Source: Clostridium sp.
GTDB lineage: Bacteria; Bacillota; Clostridia; Clostridiales; Clostridiaceae
DNA length: 64,000 nucleotides
Assembly (NCBI RefSeq): GCF_022482905.1
Contig: NZ_JAKVOI010000001.1
Location: 1,923,958-1,987,957 of the forward strand
Reading direction: 5' to 3'
Below the pieces are notes generated by a model. That model was not told where the DNA came from and did no database searches. It saw only the letters and a list, made by a program, of their open reading frames with translations. Of this stretch, positions 43,915 to 53,670 are shown piece after piece (within the stretch, counting starts at the first letter, position 1; each line of letters opens with the position of its first letter). The translations under genes and the position numbers were made by a program.

Positions 43915-45483
43915 CTATATCTGGACCTCTATCTCAACCCCAGACTTAAATTCTACCGTGAACTTATCCTCATGCACCGTAATTTTTCCAATCAGTCTCC
44001 TTATTAACTTCTCATCACATTCATCAATAAGTGTTGATTGCTCCTTTAGAAAAGCTGTCATATCCATAAGTCTTTGACCCACCGCTTTCTTTTCTGCATC
44101 TTCTACTAAAGCATTATGCTTTTCTTCCCTCAGGCGATAAATCTCATCAGCTATATCGTTATAATCCTCTTTAGAATTGGCTCGTATTAGTAGTTGCTTT
44201 TGTAATTCTTCCAGCTTTTTCTCTATTTCAGCTACTGCACTGGTATCCTGTTCATTAATTACTGTTTCTATATTATTTCTAAGAACTTCTAAAAAATCAT
44301 CCTTTTGCCCCAGCAAATCATTAATAGCTTTTACAACGACATCCTTCAATAAATCCTCAAGCACCGTCCTTGAATGGCATGCTAGACCTGTATTCTCAAG
44401 TCTACTGACGCATCTCCAAACAATAGATTTCTTGCCACGGTTGTTCCAATGAACTCTGCGATATATCTCTCCGCATTCCCCGCAGAAAACAATCTGTGAA
44501 AATGGATGGCTGCAGCTAAAGTTTCTTTGCTTCCCACTGCTGCTGATATGACCTGTACTTCTTCTAATTAGTTCTTCCTGAACCTGCATAAAAATCTCTT
44601 TTGGAATTATAGCTTCGTGGCTATTTTCTACATAATATTGAGGCACAGCACCATTATTTTTAACTCTCTTTTTAGTGAGAAAGTCCACCGTATACGTTTT
44701 TTGGAGCAGCGCATCGCCCATATACTTTTCATTCCTTAGTATTTTGTTTATTGTACTAGTATGCCATCTTTTTTTACCTGCACTTGTCAATATCCCATCG
44801 TTTTCAAGTCCTTTTTTAATTTTGTCCATGCTGGAGCCTTCAAGATATTCTCGATAAATACGCTTTATTATCTCTGCCTCCTCAGGCACAATTACAAGGT
44901 GCTTATTTTCATCTTTTGTATATCCTAAAAACCTATTAGTATTTATTTGAATAATGCCCTGTTGATATCGATACTGAATACCAAGTTTTACATTCTGACT
45001 TAAACTCTGACTTTCTTGCTGGGCAAGTGATGCCATAATGGTAAGCATAATCTCTCCCTTAGAATCCAAGCTATTAATATTTTCTTTTTCAAAATATACT
45101 GCAATGTTTTTCTCTTTTAGCTTACGGATATACTTCAAACAATCCAAAGTATTCCTAGCAAATCTTGAAATTGACTTGGTTATAACCATATCAATGTTTC
45201 CGGCCATGCATTCCTCAATCATTCTATTAAACTCATCACGCTTTTTAGTATTAGTACCACTGATGCCATCATCTGCAAAGATACCTGCAAATGCCCACTC
45301 TGGGTTCTTTTTTATAAATTCTGTATAATGCTCAATCTGCACTTCATAGCTACCCGCCTGCTCATCACTATCGGTAGAAACTCTGCAGTAAGCAGCAACA
45401 CGAAGTTTTGGCTTTTCATCTGCTATGTTATTTCCAACACGTTTTCTTGCAGGAATAACCATTACATTTCTACTGACTGCCAT
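43915..45483 (-). CDS. Large serine recombinase
   Basis: A 522-residue recombinase. The resolvase domain starts after a 28-residue lead with [15 protein letters not shown] (catalytic Ser36) and has the [11 protein letters not shown] and [15 protein letters not shown] segments. The Recombinase domain (about 195-290, [20 protein letters not shown]), a zinc ribbon with [10 protein letters not shown] and a C-terminal coiled coil follow. This type carries out att-site integration and excision. It overlaps the 144-residue gene upstream by 14 bp and is the last of a three-gene module. Confidence 0.92.
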   Translation of the reverse strand: MAVSRNVMVIPARKRVGNNIADEKPKLRVAAYCRVSTDSDEQAGSYEVQIEHYTEFIKKNPEWAFAGIFADDGISGTNTKKRDEFNRMIEECMAGNIDMVITKSISRFARNTLDCLKYIRKLKEKNIAVYFEKENINSLDSKGEIMLTIMASLAQQESQSLSQNVKLGIQYRYQQGIIQINTNRFLGYTKDENKHLVIVPEEAEIIKRIYREYLEGSSMDKIKKGLENDGILTSAGKKRWHTSTINKILRNEKYMGDALLQKTYTVDFLTKKRVKNNGAVPQYYVENSHEAIIPKEIFMQVQEELIRRSTGHISSSGKQRNFSCSHPFSQIVFCGECGEIYRRVHWNNRGKKSIVWRCVSRLENTGLACHSRTVLEDLLKDVVVKAINDLLGQKDDFLEVLRNNIETVINEQDTSAVAEIEKKLEELQKQLLIRANSKEDYNDIADEIYRLREEKHNALVEDAEKKAVGQRLMDMTAFLKEQSTLIDECDEKLIRRLIGKITVHEDKFTVEFKSGVEIEVQI

Positions 45484-45904
45484 TCACAGCACCCTCACTT
45501 TCTATTAAACTGTAAGCATACTCTGCCTGCTTTAATGGATTTTTGTATTTTTGCTCTACTGCTCCAACCTTAAAAGTCGTTGGAAAATATGACTCCTCTA
45601 CTGTTTCTTTTTCATTCCAAACCCTGCCAAGAGCTGTAGCTCTCTTTATTCGCTCTGCTTCAGCCTTTTCAAATGTATCCCCATCAATAACAGCTGGATA
45701 ATAATCATCACCTAGGTAACGCTTATTCCTTAGCATTTTTCCTGCTGTTCCATGATATGTGTCTATACCTGCCTCTTTAGCTGATGCTAATAAAGATAGA
45801 CCTCTTAAATAGCCTTGATACAATTTCTTTACTTTATTTGCTTTTTCCTCATCAATTAGAGCCTTTCCATTTTCAATTCTATAACCATATGGTATGTGCG
45901 ACAT
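45470..45904 (-). CDS. Catalytic-domain-less recombinase-like protein
   Basis: A 144-residue protein made only of a Recombinase-type DNA-binding part: [60 protein letters not shown]. It lacks the N-terminal resolvase domain and catalytic serine. It lies between two full recombinases, 4 bp after one and overlapping the other, an arrangement suggesting a helper subunit for DNA-site choice rather than a relic. Confidence 0.82.
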   Translation of the reverse strand: MSHIPYGYRIENGKALIDEEKANKVKKLYQGYLRGLSLLASAKEAGIDTYHGTAGKMLRNKRYLGDDYYPAVIDGDTFEKAEAERIKRATALGRVWNEKETVEESYFPTTFKVGAVEQKYKNPLKQAEYAYSLIESEGAVNGSQ

Positions 45905-45908
45905 TTCC

Positions 45909-47468
45909 TCACAACACCTCTCTTAGTGTAATTCCACATTTCATTTGAAATCCAACCTCTTCTTTTGAGTAAACAAATACTTGATTTGCAAAGCTTTCAA
46001 ATATCTCTCCATCAAAGGTTGTAAGCATTTGAGCTTTATTTGTAAATTTCAATAATTCTCTAACTTCATGGGTCTTTGATATTTCGCTGTTCATAACAAA
46101 ATTTAGGCTTTCTATTTCATCACGATAGCTTTCTGCCTCTATTTCAAGTTCATTATTTTCCTTATTAAAAAGAGCTGGTTCAAGGTATCCCTTTGCCATT
46201 AGCTTTATCAGCATTTCCTTCTGCTCTGTATTTTTCTCTATCAATTTTTCAAGCTCTGAAATTCTTGAAATGCTATCTGCTTTCCTCATATCTCTTAACC
46301 CTTTAAGAAGTGGCTTTAAAATAAATTTGCGTCCAAAGATCAGCTTGTTCATCATCGTTATAAACGCTCTCTCTAGATTATCTTCCCGAATAAATTTCAT
46401 TGAACATTCATCTGCCTGAGTAATATGTTTTTGGCAGCACCAAGCTACATATTTTTTATTTCCATTTGTATGAATTCTTCGTTTAAAGGTACTGCCGCAC
46501 TGAGAACATTTTAATTTTCCTGAAAAAGGATATCGGTTTTGATATTTGCCGCTTCCTTTTACAATACCCTTTTCTTTACCACGCTGATTAATTAATTTAT
46601 CCACCGTTTCAAAATCTTCTCGACTGATAATAGCCTCATGGTGATTTTGAATATAATATTGGTCTTTTTCTCCATAATTGGCATGCCTATTAAAATTATC
46701 ATCTGTGTAAGTCTTTTGCAAAATAGCATCTCCAATATACTTTTCATTTGATAGCATTCCTCTGATAGTCGTGGAGGCCCATTTGTTACCCCTTTTAGGT
46801 TTAATGCCTTTTTCATTCAATTCATCTGCAATCTTTCCGGCACCCTTTCCTGCCAATGTCTCTTTAAAAATAAATTTCACAACCTCTGCTTGCTCTTTAT
46901 TTACCGCCATCTCGCCATTTATATAGTCATATCCATATGGTGGGTAGGAAATCTTATAAGTCCCATTTTGAAATCGTCTTTGCACTGACCATCTGTTATT
47001 TTCTGCAATGGATAATGACTCATTTTCTGCTAAACCACTTAGAATGGATAGCATTAGCTCACTTTCCATTGACTGTGTATTTATATTCTCTTTTTCAAAA
47101 TAAATATAAACTCCAAGATCAACTAATTTACGCACCAATTCCAAGCAGTCTGTAGTGTTTCTTGCAAACCTGCTGATAGACTTTGTAACAATAAAATCTA
47201 TCTTCTTTTGTTCACAATCTGATATCAGCCTTAAAAGTTCTGAGCGTTTTTCCTTTTTTGTACCAGAGATACCTTTGTCATAATATATCCCTGAGAACTC
47301 CCATTTAGGATTTGCTTTTATATAAGCCTCATAATGTAACTTCTGGGTTTCAAGGCTTACAAGTTGTTCCTCGCTATCAGTTGATACTCTGCAGTAAGCA
47401 GCTGCACGGAGTTTCTCTTTCATAACTGTATCTTTAGAATTCTTAACTATCTTCGTTATCTTTTTCAT
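45909..47468 (-). CDS. Large serine recombinase
   Basis: A 519-residue serine recombinase with [19 protein letters not shown] (catalytic Ser29), SRFARNTTDCLELVRK, a Recombinase domain with NKWASTTIRGMLSNEKYIGD, and a zinc ribbon CSQCGSTFKRR, ending in a coiled coil. It is related to but distinct from the recombinase at 43915. Start ATG 47468 follows GAGGTGAGACG. It probably acts with the other two proteins to integrate or excise the prophage or the neighbouring island. Confidence 0.92.
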   Translation of the reverse strand: MKKITKIVKNSKDTVMKEKLRAAAYCRVSTDSEEQLVSLETQKLHYEAYIKANPKWEFSGIYYDKGISGTKKEKRSELLRLISDCEQKKIDFIVTKSISRFARNTTDCLELVRKLVDLGVYIYFEKENINTQSMESELMLSILSGLAENESLSIAENNRWSVQRRFQNGTYKISYPPYGYDYINGEMAVNKEQAEVVKFIFKETLAGKGAGKIADELNEKGIKPKRGNKWASTTIRGMLSNEKYIGDAILQKTYTDDNFNRHANYGEKDQYYIQNHHEAIISREDFETVDKLINQRGKEKGIVKGSGKYQNRYPFSGKLKCSQCGSTFKRRIHTNGNKKYVAWCCQKHITQADECSMKFIREDNLERAFITMMNKLIFGRKFILKPLLKGLRDMRKADSISRISELEKLIEKNTEQKEMLIKLMAKGYLEPALFNKENNELEIEAESYRDEIESLNFVMNSEISKTHEVRELLKFTNKAQMLTTFDGEIFESFANQVFVYSKEEVGFQMKCGITLREVL

Positions 47469-47520
47469 CGTCTCACCTCGCTTTCGTTACGTCACATGTT
47501 ACCTCTCAAGCCTATATATA

Positions 47521-47748
47521 TCAACGATTTAAGGGCATAATCTCCGCTAAAAACGGGGAGAAAGTTTTACGATTTAGTTCTGTTATTTTATTAAATTCCA
47601 AAGGAGTAATAAACCCTTTTTCAAGCAAAGTTTTCAATAATCTTTCTGCCCTAAAATAATCAAATTCTCTTTGCAATTGTTCTGCTGTAATTTCCCTTGC
47701 AGGAGTTGAATTTTTTATATGTTCCTCTAAAATTTTTGTTACCTTCAT
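47521..47748 (-). CDS. Small SHOCT-like protein of the recombinase module
   Basis: A 75-residue protein: MKVTKILEEHIKNSTPAREI, TAEQLQREFDYFRAERLLKT and LLEKGFITPLEFNKITELNR, ending FSPFLAEIMPLNR. The central part resembles the short C-terminal SHOCT-type helix pair. It precedes the recombinases by 52 bp on the same strand, where a small conserved protein of this type usually accompanies the paired recombinases in clostridial prophages. RBS GGAGG. Confidence 0.7.
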   Translation of the reverse strand: MKVTKILEEHIKNSTPAREITAEQLQREFDYFRAERLLKTLLEKGFITPLEFNKITELNRKTFSPFLAEIMPLNR

Positions 47749-47845
47749 AAATCAAACCTCCATTTCTGCAAATATGACTTGCACCTATATGCAAAAAACC
47801 GAGGATAATCGAACCCCTAAAAGTCCTAAAATTTTCAGTACAAAA

Positions 47846-47885
47846 TAAAAAAAGCCTGCGAGAGTGATTAAACTCCTACAGGCAA
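47846..47885 (-). terminator. Terminator of the phage lysis genes
   Basis: Stem gcctg / caggc with an inner gagagt / actcct pairing, followed on the minus strand by a run of seven T, 30 bp past the amidase stop. Confidence 0.8.
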
Positions 47886-47915
47886 TTCCTTATTCGTTAT
47901 TTATAAAATTTCTAC

Positions 47916-48596
47916 TTAATTATATATCATTATGCAGGCATCAAAGCCTGCTGCCTTTAACTTTTTCAGTTGAACTTCAGCATTTTCTCTTGATGAAAAA
48001 GAACCCGACATAATTCTGTAAACAGTTTTTTGGGTGGATATCTGCTTTGCCGGTATTTTTTCTGTATAACTGATCCCTAACTGGGATAATATAGCTTTGG
48101 CTATCGCCCTTATTATTTCATTTCTCTTTGCATCAAACAGATTATTATCTGCACTGTTATCAATAAAACCAACCTCAATTAAAACAGCAGGTGCCTTGGT
48201 CTCCCTGAGAACATGGAAGTTTGCAGTTTTCACTCCCCTGTCTATAAAACCTAAAGCTGCAAGGGAGGTCTGTATGCTTTGTGCCAGTGACTTAGCCTTT
48301 GTTCCTGTGTTTATATAAGCATAAGTTTCTACTCCTTTCGCTTTTTCAGGCTGGTATGCATTTCTGTGAAAGGATATGAAATAATCATAATTGCCTCTGT
48401 TTTCAAAGCTGCTCCTCTTTTCAAGACTTACCGTGACATCTGAAGTCCTTGTTTCATCCACAGTTACTCCGTATTTTCTGACTTCTGCCGCTGCAGCTTT
48501 TCCTATACTCAAAACATCATAACTTTCTTTCCTGCCTTTGTAGCAGGCACCGCTGTCTAATCCACCGTGTCCATAATCAAAGCATAATCTTGCCAT
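47916..48596 (-). CDS. Phage endolysin: N-acetylmuramoyl-L-alanine amidase with SPOR domain
   Basis: A 226-residue Amidase_3 enzyme that cuts the bond between muramic acid and the stem peptide. Zinc ligands are His10 (DYGHGGLDSGA), Glu24 and His77 (ISFHRNA), with catalytic Glu141 in VLIEVGFIDN. Residues about 160-226 form a SPOR peptidoglycan-binding domain (YRIMSGSFSSRENAEVQLKK). No signal peptide, so export needs the holin encoded upstream; the two genes overlap by one base (TAATG). Last gene of the late operon. Confidence 0.92.
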   Translation of the reverse strand: MARLCFDYGHGGLDSGACYKGRKESYDVLSIGKAAAAEVRKYGVTVDETRTSDVTVSLEKRSSFENRGNYDYFISFHRNAYQPEKAKGVETYAYINTGTKAKSLAQSIQTSLAALGFIDRGVKTANFHVLRETKAPAVLIEVGFIDNSADNNLFDAKRNEIIRAIAKAILSQLGISYTEKIPAKQISTQKTVYRIMSGSFSSRENAEVQLKKLKAAGFDACIMIYN

Positions 48597-49000
48597 TATT
48601 TATCTCTCCTCTCATTTATCTGTTCTAAAATATTCTTCAGTTTTTCAGGTACAGGAACTCCAACCTTAGCTGAATTTTCCATTATACTGATACCTTCATT
48701 GGAAATGTAGAAAAAAATAACAGCAATGCGTACTGCACTGCCGTTTTTAATCAAATGCACATCTATTATGTTTCCTATTCCCACAAGCACAAATATCAGC
48801 ACTTTTTTAAATATTCCCCTGAAGCCAATTTCACTTGAAAGCTTTTTCTCAAGAACTGCTGACATAAGTCCTGTGATGTAATCAACTGCCACAAAAGCAA
48901 CCAGTGCATACAAAAAGCCATCGAAGCCTCCCAGGAACCACCCGGTATATGCTCCGACAGCCGTAAATACTAATTGAAAACTGTTAATTAAATTTTTCAC
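48596..49000 (-). CDS. Phage holin (toxin secretion/phage lysis type)
   Basis: A 134-residue membrane protein: LINSFQLVFTAVGAYTGWFL, GFDGFLYALVAFVAVDYITG, then IGFRGIFKKVLIFVLVGIGN. It has three or four membrane segments and the VDYITGL motif typical of the Cph1/TcdE-like holin family. It lets the amidase reach the wall at lysis. A stretch of its gene (48760-48794) recurs as a relic at 12433-12467. Confidence 0.9.
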   Translation of the reverse strand: MKNLINSFQLVFTAVGAYTGWFLGGFDGFLYALVAFVAVDYITGLMSAVLEKKLSSEIGFRGIFKKVLIFVLVGIGNIIDVHLIKNGSAVRIAVIFFYISNEGISIMENSAKVGVPVPEKLKNILEQINERRDK

Positions 49001-49020
49001 TTTATCTCCTCCATATATTA

Positions 49021-50373
49021 TTAATGCTGTGGCATATCCAGTGGATACACATAGTCACAGGTAAAATCATACTGTATTTTCATGGTATTTGTAGGGGTTT
49101 TGGTTACTGCTTCCGGAAGCAGCGTATGCGCTGAAGCCGGTACAATATACTGCTGTTTTAACTCTCCATAACTATCACCGCTGAATGTGAACAAATTTGA
49201 GGTATCTTTGTCCCAGACAATACTATCGTAATCAGTAGATGTAAAATCTGAAGTGCCGTAAATACTCATATCGCTGTTAAGCTGCAGGCAGGCACCATAA
49301 TCTATTATCACCCACAATTTATTGTTGGGTATTTTAGTCAGAGTAATCTCATTGTAATTTCCAGAATATATTTGAGCTTTATCAGAAAAAGTGCCGTCTT
49401 TATTATATTTAGCTATACAGCTCTTATATTTGGACATTGAGCCGGAAGAATCTGTACACCCGTTGTAAGTTATATAGACATTGGCAGCATTTACTGCTAT
49501 ATCATAATAATGCACACCATGTACAAGATCCCCCGGAACAGCAGCACTTTTAGGATAAGACTCTATTACTGCAAAATTTTTATCCAGCTTCTTAAAAGAA
49601 CCGTCACTTATAAGTATCCAGAAATTCGTGCCGTCATAAGCTGCAGCCTTGGCGGCTTCAGGAAGTGCTGCATCATTTTTCTTGTCACCTGTGATCTTGT
49701 CATATACATGCAGTGTTTCTGAATTAATTTCCAGGGCATAAAGATTTGTTTCATCTGTGCATAAGTTATAATCGGACAGATAATTTCCACTGCTGCCTTC
49801 TTCTAAAGTTTTCCTGGCATACAGCGGATTTATCCTGGGAACTTGAGCACTGCTCCCGGTTCCTGCACCGCCTGTCCAGTATATGCTTTTAAAAGTTCCG
49901 TTAGCTGCATTTGTCGGAAAATCCATGACATAGTGTTTTGTGTTTTCATTTCTTGTTGTTTCAGCACTATTTACATTACCATTTAAGCTGTCACTGATGC
50001 TGTACTTATATAGGCTGTCAGCATAACCTACGATGCTTCCCCAGGTAAAATAATCATACGGATCTTCTGCAATATCTCCTGTAGTGAGAACCATTATCCT
50101 GAATGGATAAGTTGTATATATTCGTGTGAGCAGATTATCCTGATCATTATCCAGCATAGGATAGTAGAAACCGTCAAGATAAGCTATGCTGCCAAATACA
50201 GCAGATATCCTGTTTTCACTTTCAGCTTCATAGGTCTGTTTTCCTGTAAGTGAATCATACAGCTTTACTGTAGCTGCGCCTGTGAAAGGCATTATCAGTT
50301 TTTTCTTCAACACTTCTATTTTAGTTCCCTTTATTAAATCTTTGCTGTAAGCTAAACTTTGTTTATAGGTCAT
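49021..50373 (-). CDS. Phage tail-associated protein, possible receptor-binding beta-propeller
   Basis: A 450-residue protein with repeated short strands of the type YDGTNFWILISDGSFKKLDK and YNKDGTFSDKAQIY, consistent with a beta-propeller. It lies between the tail structural genes and the lysis genes, where host-recognition or baseplate-periphery proteins usually sit. No enzymatic motif is seen. RBS GGAGG. Assignment is by position and fold impression. Confidence 0.6.
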   Translation of the reverse strand: MTYKQSLAYSKDLIKGTKIEVLKKKLIMPFTGAATVKLYDSLTGKQTYEAESENRISAVFGSIAYLDGFYYPMLDNDQDNLLTRIYTTYPFRIMVLTTGDIAEDPYDYFTWGSIVGYADSLYKYSISDSLNGNVNSAETTRNENTKHYVMDFPTNAANGTFKSIYWTGGAGTGSSAQVPRINPLYARKTLEEGSSGNYLSDYNLCTDETNLYALEINSETLHVYDKITGDKKNDAALPEAAKAAAYDGTNFWILISDGSFKKLDKNFAVIESYPKSAAVPGDLVHGVHYYDIAVNAANVYITYNGCTDSSGSMSKYKSCIAKYNKDGTFSDKAQIYSGNYNEITLTKIPNNKLWVIIDYGACLQLNSDMSIYGTSDFTSTDYDSIVWDKDTSNLFTFSGDSYGELKQQYIVPASAHTLLPEAVTKTPTNTMKIQYDFTCDYVYPLDMPQH

Positions 50374-50564
50374 ATACGATTCCTCCTCTCTAAAATTTTG
50401 AATATAAAAAAGCCTATACCATTTTGATATGGGCCTTTAGTCATCTAATAAGAAATATTTGTATTAATCCTTAATAACAATTTTTATTAATCATTTTCTT
50501 ATGTGTTCTTTATTGATTTTATTGTATCCATATTAGTCTCCCTAAAATCTGAATGACACTCTGC

Positions 50565-50858
50565 TTATTTTTTCATAGTCTCAAAGATTCCAATCGTCTT
50601 TAAAGCATCCTTATAAGCACGTATATAAATCTCCCTGTATATAACAGCCATCTGGGCATTTATAATATCCCCGTATTCTACAAATAATGCCTGTAATTCT
50701 TCATCAGTCTTACTTATTAACTTATCTTGTACTTCCGATAATGTAATTTCTAATTTTTTGTAATTGTCATCTTTCTTCCCTAAACCAAGTGAAATATCAT
50801 TAAGTCTTTTATCAATAAAGAAATCAATAAACTCCTGAAATTCTTCCAGCATATCCAT
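50565..50858 (-). CDS. Small helical phage protein
   Basis: A 97-residue, charged, all-helical protein: MDMLEEFQEFIDFFIDKRLN, TDEELQALFVEYGDIINAQM, AVIYREIYIRAYKDAL. It resembles small DUF6809-type phage proteins by composition only. AGGTATGG precedes its ATG. It lies within the accessory segment (50.5-52.4 kb) inserted between tail genes. Confidence 0.55.
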   Translation of the reverse strand: MDMLEEFQEFIDFFIDKRLNDISLGLGKKDDNYKKLEITLSEVQDKLISKTDEELQALFVEYGDIINAQMAVIYREIYIRAYKDALKTIGIFETMKK

Positions 50859-51140
50859 ACCTCCAAATCTTATGTTTGTGGTATGTTAACTCTTAATTGA
50901 TATGCTTTCAAGTTATACTTATTAAATGCAAAAAGAAACTTATAAAAATTAATTAGTGATATCATACTGATGACTCTCATATTGCACATAATAAGAATAT
51001 AGTATCTATACAAGTTTAAATAGACATTATTACCCAATGCTAGTTTTATTCAATTATAAAAATTGGAATTTATCCACCACAAATTATAATTAGAAGTTTA
51101 TATTCCTATTAACAATTATAAAGTTAATTACTTCAAATCC

Positions 51141-51557
51141 TCATACATTATACCCTAAACCTTCTGGTAAAGAACCTATTTTCTGGTACTCATTAAAAAT
51201 CATAAAACATAACTTAAGACCTATAATATCGTATCCTTCAATAGTTTTTTGCCAGCAGTTACTACAATTTTCTATTGCTATCATCTTTTCAGAAAATAAA
51301 TCACCAAAGTCTACATTCACCGGAATTCTTTTTATAATAATTCTTTTTTTACCACTTGGGGATTTCTTTATTTTCTCATGTATTTCTGGCTCAACTAATC
51401 CAGATTTTCGAATTATAATGGCACCATCAAATATATTACTAACATCTTTCAGCTTAGGTTCATTGAGATTATAAGCCGAATATTCATAAATAACTGTTTT
51501 TTTATCTTCAAGTACCTTTCTGCAGGCACCTCCTATACCTTTACTCACTTTAAACAC
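51141..51557 (-). CDS. Unknown protein in the tail-module accessory segment
   Basis: A 138-residue protein beginning MFKVSKGIGGACRKVLEDKK, then YSAYNLNEPKLKDVSNIFDG and IIIRKSGLVEPEIHEKIKKS, ending LPEGLGYNV. Two Cys near ENCSNCW could bind metal. No family is recognised. AT-rich compared with the tail genes. It follows the 247-residue gene at 51674 after a perfect hairpin, suggesting a two-gene cargo unit such as an effector with its antagonist; this is inference. Confidence 0.5.
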   Translation of the reverse strand: MFKVSKGIGGACRKVLEDKKTVIYEYSAYNLNEPKLKDVSNIFDGAIIIRKSGLVEPEIHEKIKKSPSGKKRIIIKRIPVNVDFGDLFSEKMIAIENCSNCWQKTIEGYDIIGLKLCFMIFNEYQKIGSLPEGLGYNV

Positions 51558-51570
51558 CTCAAAAATACTT

Positions 51571-51601
51571 ACTCAATAAACTTTAAAACAGTTTATTGAG
51601 T
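51571..51601. promoter_or_regulatory. Perfect 12-bp inverted repeat
   Basis: actcaataaact (51571-51582) and agtttattgagt (51590-51601) with a seven-base loop sit 14 bp before the start of the 138-residue gene, between the two accessory genes. It may be an operator or attenuator. Confidence 0.5.
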
Positions 51602-51673
51602 GATAAAATTACTATTCATAATTCTAAACTTCAAATTAGGAATTTGTTCTATTAATTTAGCCTATTTTTCATT

Positions 51674-52417
51674 CTAAATATGCTCATTAAATTTTATCTT
51701 TATAGTATTAGAATCTTTAGTTTTATCTGATTTTGACACATGTATATTTTTTCCTACTTCAAATGGAACATAATCATTTGAATCAAAAAGTTTTCCATTA
51801 TTCATCTGTTCTTCTAAGTCTTTAAGTGTACATCCTGTCAGTATTTTGTTTTTTTCATTACCATATGAATATATTACTCCCCAAACGTCAGTTTTATATT
51901 TTAAAATAATTTCTGCTAATTGCCTCAATTTCAATGGGTTAATTATTTTAGTTTCTCTATTTCTAACAATATACCCTGATTCTGTTGAATCCTCTATAAA
52001 AATAATAAGTTTATATACTTTTTCATTACAATCGTTGATATTTAGAATATTTGTTTTATAAGATTGAAAGCTATTACTATGAGACTTTAAATTTCTTTCT
52101 AATGAAACAATCAAATTATGAACACTTGGTTCTAAATCAAAGTTTCTGTCATCATTCATCTTTTCTCTATTTTTTTGTGAACCTTTTGCAATTCTAGAAA
52201 CATCCTGATTTTTCCTCAATTTATATTGTGAAATTTGAAAATGTTCAATTGCGTAAACGGAATTCTTTTTTAGTAAATATCCATCTGGTTTTTCAAATGA
52301 ATTGCAATTTCGTATATAATTTAAAACCATTTTTAATTCTTTATCATTTCCAAAAGTATCATCTATTGTTATTACATAGTTTTTAAAAAATCTATCTATC
52401 TCTAATTTTGTATCCAT
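51674..52417 (-). CDS. Unknown phage-borne accessory protein, possible nuclease fold
   Basis: A 247-residue protein: MDTKLEIDRFFKNYVITIDD, then KPDGYLLKKNSVYAIEHFQI and SQYKLRKNQDVSRIAKGSQK. PDG followed by YAIEHFQ has the look of a PD-(D/E)xK core, but the lysine is replaced, so this is tentative. Later parts (VWGVIYSYGNEKNKIL) are unrecognised. Start could be 52417 or 52444, neither with a strong ribosome site. It is AT-rich and stands alone between tail genes, typical of phage cargo. Confidence 0.45.
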   Translation of the reverse strand: MDTKLEIDRFFKNYVITIDDTFGNDKELKMVLNYIRNCNSFEKPDGYLLKKNSVYAIEHFQISQYKLRKNQDVSRIAKGSQKNREKMNDDRNFDLEPSVHNLIVSLERNLKSHSNSFQSYKTNILNINDCNEKVYKLIIFIEDSTESGYIVRNRETKIINPLKLRQLAEIILKYKTDVWGVIYSYGNEKNKILTGCTLKDLEEQMNNGKLFDSNDYVPFEVGKNIHVSKSDKTKDSNTIKIKFNEHI

Positions 52418-52542
52418 GATTTCTTCATACCTTTCTATTAACATTTATACGTAAATTACTATTTTACAGTAACTAATTCTAGTATATCATGAAGTTTGAG
52501 GAAATTTAAATCACTCCAAAAATTTTTAGACCACTTCCTCTT

Positions 52543-53670
52543 CTACACAGTATTATAATTAACCCTTATCTCCTTCAACTTTAAAACATCCGCACTTGAA
52601 CTAACTTCCATATACCAGGCAAACCTTATCCTTTTATATGAAAGTCCGAGAGATGTCCATTGTGCTTCAGTAATTCCCTGAAGATCTGCAGCAGACATTC
52701 CTTTTGATTTCACATCCTGCATATTTGTTATATCCACCAGTATCCACGAACTTCCGTCCCATGCTTTCCATGAAACTCCACTGTCTGTGCTTACTATAAA
52801 AGCTATGATTCCGCTTCCCGTATTGTCCATGGTCAATACAACATTTGCAATATCCTGTATATAGGCTTCACTAAATGAAACATCCTCCAGCATTCCTACT
52901 ATTACAGGTTTAGGAACAACTGTCTGGATTATTTTTGGTGCAGGCAGTTCTTCTGAAGGCGACCATATTTTTAAAATCGGAGATGAGGATACAAGTCCTG
53001 TTCTTTCTTTACGGCAGATATCATCACCATAGGTTTGAAATTTTTCTGCTGTCAGCGGCAGTTCTGAAATTTTGACATAGCTTTCGCTTACAGTATCCCA
53101 GTGCTTGATATCACTTCCGTCAGCTACAAGATATTTTATGTCGGTCTGAATATAGGAACCTTCCTTGACAGTATACGCTTTTCCCTGTTCCTGCCCGGGG
53201 ATAAAAGCATAAGACTTATTGTTTTCAAGAGTTAGAACAGTAGTTCCAAGCACAGGATTTGCAAAGGAATTCGTACCTGTATTAGGTATTTTGTCAATCA
53301 CAAGCACCATGGCACTGTCATCAAACAGTATAAGCTCCCACACAAGATCAAGAGTGCCCCAGCTGCTGTAGCTCTGATGTCCTTCCCATCTGATTCTGAA
53401 TGTCGTTCTGCCGTTCGCTGTTTCTTTTGCATAGCAGATATTATCCGCCCCGGCATCTCTCCTGTTTATTTTAAGCTGTTCAGCTGCACCGGTGAAACCA
53501 ACCCAGGAATTTCCGCTTATGCTGATTGCAGTTCTGCAGTTTGTTCCATTATAGAAAAAATCGAAACCAATGTCCGGGAAACTAACTGTGCTGTCATCAT
53601 TATGAGAACTCAACAAAGTCATGCCGCTGTTTCCCTTTGGAGAAATCACAGCTGCAGTGTATATACCCAA
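52543..53670 (-). CDS. Phage tail/baseplate protein
   Basis: A 375-residue protein. The N-terminal half is a beta-sandwich of the type SFPDIGFDFFYNGTNCRTAI, ISGNSWVGFTG, WGTLDLVWELILFDDSAMVL, and the rest (SGIIAFIVSTDSGVSWKAWD) resembles a carbohydrate or Ig-type module. Start is TTG directly after the tail protein stop at 53671, with GGAGGTGG as ribosome site, so both are translated together. Probably a baseplate or fibre component. Confidence 0.65.
   Translation of the reverse strand: MGIYTAAVISPKGNSGMTLLSSHNDDSTVSFPDIGFDFFYNGTNCRTAISISGNSWVGFTGAAEQLKINRRDAGADNICYAKETANGRTTFRIRWEGHQSYSSWGTLDLVWELILFDDSAMVLVIDKIPNTGTNSFANPVLGTTVLTLENNKSYAFIPGQEQGKAYTVKEGSYIQTDIKYLVADGSDIKHWDTVSESYVKISELPLTAEKFQTYGDDICRKERTGLVSSSPILKIWSPSEELPAPKIIQTVVPKPVIVGMLEDVSFSEAYIQDIANVVLTMDNTGSGIIAFIVSTDSGVSWKAWDGSSWILVDITNMQDVKSKGMSAADLQGITEAQWTSLGLSYKRIRFAWYMEVSSSADVLKLKEIRVNYNTV

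Noticed and set aside
45470-45904. Pseudogene status for the 144-residue recombinase-like gene
   Set aside because: Its start, spacing and overlap with both neighbours are those of a functional operon member and the frame is clean.
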